Below are positions 41,279 to 49,493 of a stretch of 64,000 nt of DNA, in pieces. The translations under genes were made by a program, and so were the position numbers. The stretch is taken from contig NZ_CP066369.1 of the NCBI RefSeq assembly GCF_016406305.1, forward strand, positions 2,684,501 to 2,748,500. The letters are read 5' to 3'. The stretch comes from Shewanella putrefaciens (GTDB taxonomy: Bacteria; Pseudomonadota; Gammaproteobacteria; Enterobacterales; Shewanellaceae). The notes under the pieces are model-generated. The model made no database searches. It was not told the origin of the DNA and was given only the letters and a program-made list of their open reading frames with translations. Numbering within the stretch: the first letter of the stretch is position 1; the number at the start of each line of letters is the position of its first letter.

Positions 41279-41533
41279 AAATAACCCATAGCGCTCGCAA
41301 GGGCGCTTCTCCACGGATGATGGTTCATTGCGTATTTGCGTATCCATGGCTCAACGCCAGCCAACAAGCTAGTCTCCTAACAAAAGCCAATAAATAAGCT
41401 CATTGCGCAATAGACCACCACCAATAATCAATAAAGCAGCAGTTAAGTTCCTTTGGTAAACCTTGGCTTTCAATCTGATCTTAAGCTTGTTATAACTCCC
41501 CTTCCTGCTCTTTCGCTGAATTCAGAGGTTTCA

Positions 41534-41809
41534 ATGAACAAAGCACAACTTATTCAACATATTGCCACTTCGCTTGAACAGTCCCAGGCCAGCACTAAGC
41601 CGGTTGTCGAACAAATCCTGCAACAGATCCATATCGCCTTGAGTGAAGGAGAAAAGGTCTTTCTACCCCAATTTGGCACCTTTGAGTTACGTTATCATTT
41701 ACCTAAATCTGGCCGTAATCCGCAGACGGGTGAAACCATGGAGATCGCTGGCTTTAATCAACCGAGTTTTAAAGCGGCAACGGCGCTAAAACAAGCGATT
41801 AATAATTAG
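41534..41809 (+). CDS. HU-family DNA-binding protein
   Basis: 91-aa DNA-bending protein of the HU/IHF family. The beta-arm stretch LPQFGTFELRYHLPKSGRNPQTGE contains the GRNPxTG motif, and the C-terminal FKAATALKQAIN is typical. It diverges from HupA/HupB and from both IHF subunits, so it is an extra HU-like protein. ATG 41534 has AGAGG upstream; an earlier in-frame start adds unrelated residues. Followed by a terminator. Confidence 0.9.
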   Translation: MNKAQLIQHIATSLEQSQASTKPVVEQILQQIHIALSEGEKVFLPQFGTFELRYHLPKSGRNPQTGETMEIAGFNQPSFKAATALKQAINN

Positions 41810-41830
41810 GATAACGCAAGTGTTTGGAAT

Positions 41831-41858
41831 AAAGCCTCGTTAAAGTACGAGGCTTTTT
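41831..41858 (+). terminator. Rho-independent terminator after HU-like gene
   Basis: Stem AAAGCCTCG / CGAGGCTTT with 9-base loop and T-run, 22 bases past the stop. Confidence 0.85.
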
Positions 41859-41930
41859 ATGTGGCTTAGCGAGCGTTTAACGCCGGGGCAGACATTGATA
41901 CCGACACCGACAGCGTTAAAATGCAGATAT

Positions 41931-41961
41931 AAAAAAGCCCCGACGAATGTCGAGGCTTATT
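41931..41961 (-). terminator. Terminator of the tRNA-Gly/Cys/Leu operon
   Basis: On the minus strand stem AGCCTCGAC / GTCGGGGCT (one G-U pair) followed by six T. Lies 20 bases beyond the last tRNA-Leu. Confidence 0.8.
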
Positions 41962-41980
41962 TACTATTCACTAAGAATAA

Positions 41981-42067
41981 TGGTACCCGAGGCCAGACTT
42001 GAACTGGCACGCTGTTACCAGCGAGGGATTTTAAATCCCTTGTGTCTACCGATTCCACCACTCGGGC
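41981..42067 (-). tRNA. tRNA-Leu (anticodon TAA), copy 2
   Basis: 87 bases with encoded CCA, long variable arm and anticodon loop TTTAAAA (TAA). Identical to the copy at 42198-42284. Last gene of the leftward tRNA operon, in the position of E. coli leuZ. Confidence 0.96.
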
Positions 42068-42197
42068 AAACTCTGTATATCGCAAGCTTTGCTGTTGATA
42101 TTTAACTCTTTGCTTCGATTTTATACTTAAGTTTTAAAATACTTAAGCTTCGAAGTTTAACGCTTCAGCTCGCTTTGAGCTGTCACCATTATAATAA

Positions 42198-42284
42198 TGG
42201 TACCCGAGGCCAGACTTGAACTGGCACGCTGTTACCAGCGAGGGATTTTAAATCCCTTGTGTCTACCGATTCCACCACTCGGGC
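42198..42284 (-). tRNA. tRNA-Leu (anticodon TAA), copy 1
   Basis: 87 bases, encoded CCA, same sequence as the next copy downstream. 47 bases past tRNA-Cys in transcript order. Confidence 0.96.
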
Positions 42285-42331
42285 AAACTCTTTATATTAA
42301 CGACGGGAATCGTGTCATTAACACTTTAATA

Positions 42332-42405
42332 TGGAGGCGCGACCCGGAGTCGAACCGAGATCGACGGATTTGCAATCCGCAGCATAGCCATTCTGCCATC
42401 GCGCC
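42332..42405 (-). tRNA. tRNA-Cys (anticodon GCA)
   Basis: 74 bases with encoded CCA, seven-base acceptor stem GGCGCGA / TCGCGCC and anticodon GCA. Second gene of the tRNA operon, like cysT of E. coli. Confidence 0.96.
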
Positions 42406-42426
42406 ATTTTTCCAATCTATTAAGAT

Positions 42427-42502
42427 TGGAGCGACATATCGGGTTCGAACCGATGACCTATACCTTGGCAAGGTATCGCTCTACCAACTGAGCTAATGTC
42501 GC
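42427..42502 (-). tRNA. tRNA-Gly (anticodon GCC)
   Basis: 76 bases with encoded CCA, acceptor GCGACAT / ATGTCGC and anticodon loop TTGCCAA. First gene of the operon, like glyW of E. coli downstream of pgsA. Confidence 0.96.
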
Positions 42503-42529
42503 ATTTCGATTTCACATCAACTCGAAAAA

Positions 42530-42571
42530 CAAGGTATCGTATTTCACCTTATTAACTGAGCTAATGTTATA
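42530..42571 (-). pseudogene. Degenerate tRNA-Gly 5'-half remnant
   Basis: Plus-strand text matching the tRNA-Gly 5' half with decay: AAGGTATCG and TTAACTGAGCTAATGT are recognisable in the same order as in the intact gene 30 bases away. No 3' half or CCA. It lies in the leader of the tRNA operon. Confidence 0.6.
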
Positions 42572-42623
42572 TCACGCAGAGTTAAGATTTTGTTTTCACT
42601 TCGTCTCTCGTCTACGGGGTGGC

Positions 42624-42651
42624 ATTCTACCGATTTGCGATGCTGTGTCAA
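42624..42651 (-). promoter_or_regulatory. Promoter of the tRNA-Gly/Cys/Leu operon
   Basis: On the minus strand TTGACA and TAGAAT separated by 16 bases, followed by a GC-rich discriminator (GCCACCCCG) as expected for stringently controlled stable-RNA promoters. Confidence 0.75.
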
Positions 42652-42713
42652 CCGCTGTTTTATCGATAACTTACTGCTTGCGCACTAAATAATCTCTTTG
42701 ATTTTTTATTGTG

Positions 42714-43262
42714 CTATTCGGCCGTTAGATCTTTCCAAGCGGCTAAAATGTAACTCATCATTGACCAGAAGGTTAATACCGCAGCGATATATAACAGCAC
42801 AAATGCGGCTTGGATCATCAGCGGATTGTATTGCCAAATCAGGCCAATAATCGCCACCATCTGCGCCGCAGTCTTATATTTACCGATCCAAGATACGGCA
42901 ACCGTACCGCGCTTACCTAATTCGGCCATCCACTCACGCAGGGCTGAAATGACAATTTCGCGACCAATCATAAAGAGGGCGGGAAGAGTAAGCCAAACAT
43001 TGGCATATTGGTCCACTAATAAAACAAGCGCGGTGATCACCATTAGCTTGTCGGCCACGGGATCGAGGAATGCGCCAAAACGGGTCAGTTGCTTCAGTTT
43101 ACGGGCCGCATAACCGTCTAATGCATCCGTTAACGCCGCCAGCCAAAACACAAATGCGGCAACAAAAGGTGTCCAACTATAGGGTAAATAAAACAGCACC
43201 ACGAAAATGGGCAGTAAAAAAAGCCTGAAAAGAGTTAATGCTATGGGTAAGTTAAACGGCAT
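42714..43262 (-). CDS. pgsA: CDP-diacylglycerol-glycerol-3-phosphate 3-phosphatidyltransferase
   Basis: Inner-membrane enzyme making phosphatidylglycerol phosphate, the committed step to phosphatidylglycerol and cardiolipin. 182 aa as in E. coli, with about four to five membrane segments and the CDP-alcohol phosphotransferase motif [27 protein letters not shown] (spread over residues about 60-90) carrying the conserved Asp residues. ATG 43262 matches E. coli PgsA start ([14 protein letters not shown]). It follows uvrC by about 47 bases, in uvrY-uvrC-pgsA order. Confidence 0.96.
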   Translation of the reverse strand: MPFNLPIALTLFRLFLLPIFVVLFYLPYSWTPFVAAFVFWLAALTDALDGYAARKLKQLTRFGAFLDPVADKLMVITALVLLVDQYANVWLTLPALFMIGREIVISALREWMAELGKRGTVAVSWIGKYKTAAQMVAIIGLIWQYNPLMIQAAFVLLYIAAVLTFWSMMSYILAAWKDLTAE

Positions 43263-43309
43263 GATCAAACCAGTTAGTCAAAAGCAGCGCCAATCTTGCC
43301 TTAATTTTA

Positions 43310-45139
43310 TCACCCTCGCAATGCATCATGAATGGTTTGTGCCATTTCTATGCTGATCCCTGGCACTTTGGCCAATTCAGCGACACTCGCCCCTTTCACT
43401 TCCTGCAAGCCTCCTAAATGCTGTAACAAAGCTTTACGACGTTTAGGACCAATACCAGGAATCGATTCCAGTGTTGATGTATTGCGGGTTTTCTGGCGAC
43501 GGTTGCGATGCCCTGTGATGGCAAAGCGATGGGACTCATCTCGAATATGCTGAATAAGGTGCAATGCCGGTGAATCGCCCTCGAGGGAGAAGCTCGTTTC
43601 TGTATCCCCTAAAATTAAGGTTTCAAGCCCAGGTTTACGCCCTTCGCCCTTTGCAACCCCAACCAACTGTGGCGCTTTATCTAAATGGGTAAACTTTTCA
43701 TCGACAACCTTCTGGGCAATACGCAATTGCCCGAGTCCACCATCGATAAACAAAATGTCAGGGATTTTACCGCCCGCCTCAATCTTATCGAAACGGCGAC
43801 TAATGGCTTGTTTCATCGCGGCATAATCATCACCCGGGGTGATACCCTCGATATTAAAGCGCCGATACTCACCTTTATGCGGCCCTTCTCGATTGAACAC
43901 CACGCAGGAGGCAACAGTACTTTCCCCCATGGTATGGCTGATATCAAAACATTCCATCCGCTGGATAGGCGTGCTCAATTCTAAAATTTCTTCTAATAAT
44001 ACAAAGCGCTGCTCGACCGTATTTTTATGGGATAAACGCGTGATGACGGCATTGGTGGCATTAGTGACCGCGAGGCGCAAGAAGCTCGCCCTATCGGCGC
44101 GAACATTGGTCTTGATTGCAAATTTTTTATCCAGCGCCGTAGACACTGCCGCTTCCAGCTCGTGCAATTCTTCAAAGTTGTGGCTGATAACCACTTCCTT
44201 TGGAATTGTGCGCTGTATATCTGCATTTAAGTAAAACTGCAGAATAAAGGATCGCAGCACTTCATCCATATCCGTTTCGGCCGGCACAGAAGGATAATAA
44301 CTGCGACTACCAAAGATTTTACCCTCGCGGATAAATAACAAATGGAAACAGGCGATACCCGACGCATAGTGCACGCCAATCACGTCCATATCGCCTTTAT
44401 TGTTCGATACTTCTTGCTGCTCGGCGACCTTACGCAGCGCCATAATTTGATCGCGAAAGCGTGCCGCCTGCTCATATTCCTGCTGCTCGGCCGCTTGTTC
44501 CATCTTAACCACTAAGGCGCTGATCACTTGCTGATCTTTGCCCTTTAAAAACAGGCTAGCCAGTTTCACTTGCTCATCGTAGTCGGCATTGCTGACTTTA
44601 CCCACACAGGGCGCGCTGCAGCGGGAAAGCTGATACTGCAAACAGGGTCGTGAGCGGGATTTGTAATAAAGGTCGTCACATTGGCGAATAGGAAAAAGTT
44701 TCTGCATTAAATGCAGACTTTCACGCACCGCGCCGCCATTGGGGTAAGGGCCAAAATAATGGCCTTTTTCCCGCTGCGGACCGCGGTGATAGGCAAGCCT
44801 TGGGTGTTCGTGTTGGCTTAATAATATGTAAGGATAAGACTTATCATCACGCAATAACACATTGTATTTAGGCATATATTGCTTGATGTAATCATTTTCA
44901 AGCAACAGCGCATCGGTTTCACTGTGGGTCAGTGTCACATCAATATGGTGAATATGTGAGACTAAGGCTTGGGTCTTAATATTGCCTAAATTTTTACGAA
45001 AATACGATGAAAGCCGTTTTTTAAGATCCTTGGCTTTACCCACATAGATGACGTCACCCTTGACGTCATACATGCGATAAACCCCGGCAGAAGATGAAAC
45101 CGTGCGTAGAAAACTTTGGGCGTTAAACACACTCGACAT
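43310..45139 (-). CDS. uvrC: Excinuclease ABC subunit C
   Basis: Nuclease of nucleotide excision repair that makes both incisions beside a lesion. 609 aa, standard. Visible in order: N-terminal GIY-YIG domain ([25 protein letters not shown]), UVR motif ([23 protein letters not shown]), the C-terminal RNase H-like nuclease ([26 protein letters not shown]) and two HhH motifs at the end ([20 protein letters not shown]). Middle gene of the uvrY-uvrC-pgsA series. Confidence 0.98.
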   Translation of the reverse strand: MSSVFNAQSFLRTVSSSAGVYRMYDVKGDVIYVGKAKDLKKRLSSYFRKNLGNIKTQALVSHIHHIDVTLTHSETDALLLENDYIKQYMPKYNVLLRDDKSYPYILLSQHEHPRLAYHRGPQREKGHYFGPYPNGGAVRESLHLMQKLFPIRQCDDLYYKSRSRPCLQYQLSRCSAPCVGKVSNADYDEQVKLASLFLKGKDQQVISALVVKMEQAAEQQEYEQAARFRDQIMALRKVAEQQEVSNNKGDMDVIGVHYASGIACFHLLFIREGKIFGSRSYYPSVPAETDMDEVLRSFILQFYLNADIQRTIPKEVVISHNFEELHELEAAVSTALDKKFAIKTNVRADRASFLRLAVTNATNAVITRLSHKNTVEQRFVLLEEILELSTPIQRMECFDISHTMGESTVASCVVFNREGPHKGEYRRFNIEGITPGDDYAAMKQAISRRFDKIEAGGKIPDILFIDGGLGQLRIAQKVVDEKFTHLDKAPQLVGVAKGEGRKPGLETLILGDTETSFSLEGDSPALHLIQHIRDESHRFAITGHRNRRQKTRNTSTLESIPGIGPKRRKALLQHLGGLQEVKGASVAELAKVPGISIEMAQTIHDALRG

Positions 45140-45205
45140 TATTCACACCCACGTCTTTCAAAAGGCAGACAAGATATCAACATCAAAAACGAACATACCC
45201 TAGGA

Positions 45206-45850
45206 TTAAAAATGACCCGCATCCAACATTTTGTAGCGAATGGCTAAACGTGTCAGCTCCACATCACCACTGATCCCAAGCTTAGCAAATAAACGGTAAC
45301 GATAGCTGTTAACCGTTTTAGGGCTTAGGTTGAGCTGCTCAGAAATATCATTCACTTTCTCACCATTAGTGATCATCAGCATGATCTGCAGTTCACGCTC
45401 TGATAAGGTCTTAAATGGATTGTCATCGGCGGGATTAAACTGGCTCAGCGCCATTTGTTGGGCAATTTCTGGGGATAAATAACGCTGCCCACGGGAAACC
45501 TGACGTATAGCTTGCAATACCTCAGGCGGCGTTGCTCCTTTGGTTAAATAACCCGAAGCTCCGGCCTGCATCACCTTGCTTGGGAACGGATCTTCGGTGT
45601 GCACAGTTAACACAATAATTCTTGCATGGGGTTGATAACGTAAAATTTTACGCGTGGCTTCCAGTCCGCCCATCCCAGGCATATTCATGTCCATCAAGAT
45701 CACATCGGCTTCATTTTGACGAGCCCACTGCACCGCAGTCTCGCCATCCGGGGCCTCCCCTACCACTTTAAGCCCACGCTCATCTTCCAAGATACGGCGG
45801 ATCCCAGTTCGCACAAGCTCATGATCGTCAACTAAATATATCGATATCAA
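45206..45850 (-). CDS. uvrY: Response regulator UvrY/GacA
   Basis: NarL-type response regulator of 214 aa paired in relatives with the BarA/GacS kinase; it drives Csr small RNA transcription. Receiver domain with Asp54-type phosphorylation site (VILMDMNMPGMGG) and DDHELVR at the start; C-terminal LuxR-type helix-turn-helix (LSERELQIMLMI, LNLSPKTVNSYRYRLFAKL). The start is TTG 45850 with AGGTGG upstream, giving ISIYLVDDHE that matches E. coli UvrY; upstream in-frame codons are unrelated. The kinase gene is not in the window. Confidence 0.95.
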   Translation of the reverse strand: MISIYLVDDHELVRTGIRRILEDERGLKVVGEAPDGETAVQWARQNEADVILMDMNMPGMGGLEATRKILRYQPHARIIVLTVHTEDPFPSKVMQAGASGYLTKGATPPEVLQAIRQVSRGQRYLSPEIAQQMALSQFNPADDNPFKTLSERELQIMLMITNGEKVNDISEQLNLSPKTVNSYRYRLFAKLGISGDVELTRLAIRYKMLDAGHF

Positions 45851-46103
45851 CTTAACCCACCTTTTATCTTTCCCGCCCGAGCCGCACACTATAAAAGCAA
45901 CACAGCAAACGGATTACGAGTTTATAGGGCTAATTTAGCCCAACAACCCCGTTTCGCAAAGCATAAAATTAATATTGTTAACTAGATGATATTTAAAGGA
46001 ACGATTACAGAATGACTCCACAATAAAAAGCGTTTAAAAAGGAAGCAATATACGGCGCCCAATCCCACAATCACGCCTATAACAAGGGTTTGGCATAACT
46101 CGT
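45851..46103. other. uvrY upstream region, no gene recognised
   Basis: About 250 bases between the uvrY start and the tRNA-Ser tail repeats. I see no ORF or hairpin that stands out. Confidence 0.4.
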
Positions 46104-46149
46104 ATGGTGCAGGAGCTGCTCTTCGAATGAGGAACCTAGGGTACAAATT
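46104..46149 (-). repeat. tRNA-Ser 3'-end-like tail repeat, copy 3 (most decayed)
   Basis: Minus-strand copy of the module TTCCTCATTCGAA then GCAGCTCCTGCACCA, with the GGTTC part mutated (GTACCCTAGG). Same arrangement as copies 1 and 2; no recognisable terminator after it. Confidence 0.55.
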
Positions 46150-46154
46150 GCATA

Positions 46155-46187
46155 AACAAAAAAGGCTATCATTGCTGATAGCCTTTT
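46155..46187 (-). terminator. Tail-repeat terminator 2
   Basis: Minus-strand stem AAGGCTATCA / TGATAGCCTT, followed by TTTTGTTT. Confidence 0.75.
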
Positions 46188-46197
46188 CCGTTAAATA

Positions 46198-46242
46198 TGG
46201 CGGAGAAGCTGCCATTCGAATGAGGAACCCAAGGGTTCAAAT
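46198..46242 (-). repeat. tRNA-Ser 3'-end-like tail repeat, copy 2
   Basis: Reads on the minus strand as GGGTTCCTCATTCGAAT then GGCAGCTTCTCCGCCA: a T-loop-like TTCGAAT, then an acceptor 3' end like that of the tRNA-Ser gene. Confidence 0.65.
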
Positions 46243-46251
46243 GGCTCAAAT

Positions 46252-46283
46252 GCAAAAACGCCGCTAATTACTTAGCGGCTTTT
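46252..46283 (-). terminator. Tail-repeat terminator 1b
   Basis: Minus-strand stem AAAAGCCGCTAA / TTAGCGGCGTTTTT between tail copies 1 and 2. Confidence 0.7.
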
Positions 46284-46292
46284 GACTGAATA

Positions 46293-46336
46293 TGGCGCAG
46301 GAGCTGTGTTTCGAATGAGGAACCCGGGGTTCAAAT
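46293..46336 (-). repeat. tRNA-Ser 3'-end-like tail repeat, copy 1
   Basis: Minus-strand GGGTTCCTCATTCGAA then CAGCTCCTGCGCCA. Immediately downstream of the first terminator after tRNA-Ser. Confidence 0.65.
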
Positions 46337-46343
46337 TCTTTAA

Positions 46344-46374
46344 ACAAAAAAGCCATCATTTCTGATGGCTTTTC
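46344..46374 (-). terminator. Terminator of tRNA-Ser
   Basis: Minus-strand stem AAAAGCCATCAG / CTGATGGCTTTT-type hairpin with TTTTTTGTTT, 10 bases past the tRNA CCA end. Confidence 0.82.
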
Positions 46375-46383
46375 CGTAAAATA

Positions 46384-46474
46384 TGGCGGAGGAGCAGGGA
46401 TTTGAACCCTGGGTGGGCTATAAACCCACGCCGGTTTTCAAGACCGGTGCATTAAACCACTCTGCCACCCCTCC
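46384..46474 (-). tRNA. tRNA-Ser (anticodon TGA)
   Basis: 91 bases with encoded CCA, acceptor GGAGGGG pairing with CTCCTCC-type end, class II variable arm (GTGGGTTTATAGCCCAC) and anticodon TGA. Confidence 0.95.
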
Positions 46475-46485
46475 GAACGCCGCAA

Positions 46486-46514
46486 ATAATATAAGTATCG
46501 TTATGTATTGTAAA
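46486..46514 (-). promoter_or_regulatory. Promoter of tRNA-Ser
   Basis: Minus-strand TTTACA and TATTAT separated by 17 bases, followed by a GC-rich stretch (GCGGCG) directly before the tRNA 5' end. Confidence 0.65.
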
Positions 46515-46695
46515 CCTCAATTTTCGAATATCGAATCGAATGCTCATCTTATGTTCAGCACGGTGTTTTTTCGGGCGGAATTCAAACTAATTTTTCTCAA
46601 TTAGAGGGCAAACGCGCGTAAAAACACCTATACAGTGAGAGACTTGTGGTTCGGGTATGGTAAAATCACGATAACTTCTTACGGTAAATGCTTAT

Positions 46696-48438
46696 ATGAA
46701 TTCACTCTTGATATCGACATCGTCACTCGCACCTGAATTTAGCCTGCCCACCCTATCTCAATCGGCTGTCAATTTAAGCGCCTTACTCTTAGGCCAAGAA
46801 CGTGCCCTTGATGCCTTTAAGCTAAACAATGCCATCAAAGATCAACAACTTTATCTTGCCGATTTCCCAGGGATTGACCGTCATTTAATAATACAAGCCT
46901 TGATGGAAACCTTAGCGCCACAAGCGCCCGCTTATCTTGTGGCGACAAGGCCAATTGAGCCAATAGATAAGAGTATTAAGTTTCAATGGCAGAACGAACA
47001 ACCACTAGGGGATCAGGGCTGTATTGCAGAAAAAAGCACTCAGTATCGATACCTGAGCGGCAATATCCGTCGCGTGGATCTGCTTGGACGAATGGTACAA
47101 TCGGGGAACTCTAGTCAATATCAGGCAGGAGCCTTGGCCCAATGCCATACCCTCTTTATCTGTGCCGAGTCGCTATGGAAGCGTGAGAGTTTATGGGATT
47201 TAGTCATGCAAATCCTCACGCAAAAAGAATATCAAATCAGCAGCACTTTAAGCCCTATTCCATTGAACTGTAAAATCGTGCTCGTTGGCGCTGGGATGAT
47301 ATACAGCCAAGTGCGTTCAGAGGATTGGCAATTTCAACGCCATTTCACTCTATTAGCGGAACTTGCCAGTGAAATGGATCTCACTCGTTATAAAGAGTCC
47401 CAGTACGCCGCTTGGTTACAGGCTATCGCCCACAGTGTTGAGGTGAGTTTAGAGCAATCTAGTCTCGCGCCCCTATTCCGTTACAGTGCGCGCCTGACGG
47501 AACATCAACATCGCTTAAGTTTGTCTATGCTCGAGTTTGCTCAATTGATGGCACAGGCTAAGGCCTATCGTGGTAAGCCAAGTATTAATGCCAGCAGCAT
47601 TGAACATGCTCTTATCCAAGCGAATTATCGCCACAATAGCTCCGAAGAATTCTCGGGCCAAAGTTTCGATGATAATTTCATAAATCTGCCAACAACCGGT
47701 GCTATGGTAGGGCAAATCAATGGATTAACGGTTATCGATGCCATTGATTACAGCTATGGTGAACCCGCCCGAATTACTGCATCTGTTCATTACGGTGATG
47801 GGGAAGTGGCTGATATTGAAAGAAAATCTGAACTTGGCGGCAATATTCACGCCAAGGGGATGATGATCCTATCGGCCTGTTTGTATCGTATCTTTGGCCG
47901 TGACGCGCCACTGCACCTCAATGCCAATATCGTTTTTGAGCAGTCCTATCAGGAAATTGACGGTGACAGTGCATCACTCGCCGAATATTGTTGCCTTATG
48001 TCAGCCATTGCCGAACAGCCTATTATTCAGTCACTAGCGATAACAGGCGCACTCGATCAGTTTGGTAATGTGCAGGCTATCGGTGGTATCAATGAGAAGA
48101 TTGAAGGATTCTTTAATTTATGTGAGCGCCGAGGTTTAACAGGTGAACAGGGCGTGATTATGCCCAAATCGAACGTATTACAGCTTAACTTAGCCCCTAA
48201 AGTAATTACAGCTGTAGGCAAAGGGTTATTCCATATCTATGCTGTCGAACATATGGATCAAGCGGTCGAGCTATTAATGCAGATGCCCGCGGGGGTTGCC
48301 GATGAAGATAATGATTTCCCTCACGATTCTTTATATGGTTTAGTGCAGGAAAGACTCGATAAACTTGCAGGTAATGGTGAAGAGGAAATTGGCCTAATGG
48401 CGCGATTGCTCGCAAAATTAGGATTATTTCATCGCTAA
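46696..48438 (+). CDS. ycbZ: Lon-like protease-domain protein YcbZ/LonH
   Basis: 580-aa protein resembling E. coli YcbZ. An N-terminal region with weak AAA+ resemblance (no clean Walker A: LYLADFPGIDRHLIIQ occupies that place) precedes a clear Lon protease domain. The catalytic dyad is Ser425 (IDGDSASLAEY) and Lys468 (IGGINEKIEGF), 43 residues apart as in Lon. Proteolysis may be ATP-independent if the AAA part is degenerate. Upstream of fabA as in E. coli. Confidence 0.88.
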   Translation: MNSLLISTSSLAPEFSLPTLSQSAVNLSALLLGQERALDAFKLNNAIKDQQLYLADFPGIDRHLIIQALMETLAPQAPAYLVATRPIEPIDKSIKFQWQNEQPLGDQGCIAEKSTQYRYLSGNIRRVDLLGRMVQSGNSSQYQAGALAQCHTLFICAESLWKRESLWDLVMQILTQKEYQISSTLSPIPLNCKIVLVGAGMIYSQVRSEDWQFQRHFTLLAELASEMDLTRYKESQYAAWLQAIAHSVEVSLEQSSLAPLFRYSARLTEHQHRLSLSMLEFAQLMAQAKAYRGKPSINASSIEHALIQANYRHNSSEEFSGQSFDDNFINLPTTGAMVGQINGLTVIDAIDYSYGEPARITASVHYGDGEVADIERKSELGGNIHAKGMMILSACLYRIFGRDAPLHLNANIVFEQSYQEIDGDSASLAEYCCLMSAIAEQPIIQSLAITGALDQFGNVQAIGGINEKIEGFFNLCERRGLTGEQGVIMPKSNVLQLNLAPKVITAVGKGLFHIYAVEHMDQAVELLMQMPAGVADEDNDFPHDSLYGLVQERLDKLAGNGEEEIGLMARLLAKLGLFHR

Positions 48439-48440
48439 TT

Positions 48441-48457
48441 AGCTGATCGGAGTTGTT
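48441..48457. promoter_or_regulatory. Candidate FadR-binding site upstream of fabA
   Basis: AGCTGATCGGAGTTGTT matches the 17-bp E. coli FadR consensus (AACTGGTCnGACnAGTT) at 11 of 15 specified positions by eye, and lies 56 bases before the fabA start. FadR activates fabA in E. coli and fadR is in this window. Not verified. Confidence 0.4.
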
Positions 48458-48512
48458 TAGCTTACACGTGTTCGCTAATCTTGGCGACTCTTATTGCTGG
48501 AGTAGTAAAACA

Positions 48513-49028
48513 ATGAATAAAGCAAACAGTTTCAATAAAGAAGAACTCATCGCCTGTGGCCATGGGACATTATTTGGTCCAAACTCCCCTCGCCTCCCCG
48601 TCGATAACATGCTGATGATCGATAGGATCGTCACCATTAACGATAATGGTGGTGAGTTTGGTAAAGGCGAAATTGTTGCTGAACTCGATATTAATCCAGA
48701 ATTATGGTTCTTTGACTGCCATTTTATTAGCGATCCTGTGATGCCAGGCTGCTTAGGCTTAGATGCCATGTGGCAACTAGTCGGTTTTTACTTAGGTTGG
48801 GAAGGCGCAGAAGGTAAAGGTCGTGCCCTTGGCGTAGGTGAAGTCAAGTTTACTGGCCAAGTATTACCTGGGGCGAAAAAAGTCACCTACAAGCTCAATA
48901 TCAAGCGTACTATTCATCGTAAACTGGTGATGGGTATTGCAGATGCCATCCTTGAAGTCGATGGTCGTCAAATCTACAGTGCTACCGATCTTAAAGTCGG
49001 TGTTTTTAGCGATACTTCGACGTTCTAA
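48513..49028 (+). CDS. fabA: 3-hydroxydecanoyl-ACP dehydratase/isomerase FabA
   Basis: Type II fatty-acid synthesis enzyme that dehydrates 3-hydroxydecanoyl-ACP and isomerises trans-2 to cis-3-decenoyl-ACP, starting unsaturated chains. 171 aa as usual; hot-dog fold with catalytic His in [15 protein letters not shown] and Asp in [14 protein letters not shown] 48513 with GGAG upstream gives [18 protein letters not shown], matching relatives; a longer frame from 48453 does not. Follows ycbZ. Confidence 0.97.
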   Translation: MNKANSFNKEELIACGHGTLFGPNSPRLPVDNMLMIDRIVTINDNGGEFGKGEIVAELDINPELWFFDCHFISDPVMPGCLGLDAMWQLVGFYLGWEGAEGKGRALGVGEVKFTGQVLPGAKKVTYKLNIKRTIHRKLVMGIADAILEVDGRQIYSATDLKVGVFSDTSTF

Positions 49029-49048
49029 TTCCCTCGTACTCTTCATAC

Positions 49049-49071
49049 AAAAATGCCCTCATCTGAGGGCA
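49049..49071 (+). terminator. Weak terminator-like hairpin after fabA
   Basis: Stem TGCCCTC / GAGGGCA with a 4-base loop, but the tail is ATTGTG rather than a T-run. Between the convergent fabA and rmf. Confidence 0.4.
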
Positions 49072-49128
49072 ATTGTGCTGCATTACTCTGTGTATTCCGG
49101 GCTATTTAACTTGTTGAGCAAAGGCTCA

Positions 49129-49305
49129 TCACTTGTTAAATAACCCATTAACTCGGCCATCCACACCTTCACGCCAACCGCCCAACCACTGCGATCGCGA
49201 ATCAAGATTTGCATAAGGACAGAGCTCCTTAGAGCGCCCACCTACACCAGCTTGGAATCCTTTGGAAAAAGCTCTATCTAAACGATCTCGTTTTTGTCTT
49301 TTCAT
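49129..49305 (-). CDS. rmf: Ribosome modulation factor
   Basis: 58-aa basic protein that dimerises 70S ribosomes into inactive 100S particles in stationary phase. The sequence follows E. coli RMF closely (MKRQKRDRLDRAFSKGFQAG and SQWLGGWREG). ATG 49305 is supported by GAGG upstream and by this alignment; a longer frame to 49353 is not. Convergent with fabA, the same neighbourhood as in E. coli. Probably ppGpp- or growth-phase-controlled, by family. Confidence 0.95.
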   Translation of the reverse strand: MKRQKRDRLDRAFSKGFQAGVGGRSKELCPYANLDSRSQWLGGWREGVDGRVNGLFNK

Positions 49306-49437
49306 GCAAGCGTCCTCTGTTCTACATAAAATAGAAGCAAAAGCTTCACCCATAGGAATAGTGCTTTTTTACCCTAAGATCAATCAAAAAAATCGCTCAT
49401 TATATCGACTATTTATTAAACTATTGAGATCTTAGTT

Positions 49438-49471
49438 AAAAAAAATCGAGGCATTTTTGCCTCGATTTTTG
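49438..49471 (-). terminator. Terminator after the DUF3466 gene
   Basis: Near-perfect stem AAAAATCGAGGCA / TGCCTCGATTTTT with a 4-base loop. Usable in both directions, 23 bases past the leftward stop. Confidence 0.85.
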
Positions 49472-49493
49472 AGTCTGAATTCAATCTTAAAAA

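Noticed and set aside
42197-42496. Open frame of 99 codons across the tRNA-Leu/Cys/Gly genes
   Set aside because: It lies entirely over stable-RNA genes on the opposite strand; conserved tRNA sequence makes spurious frames.
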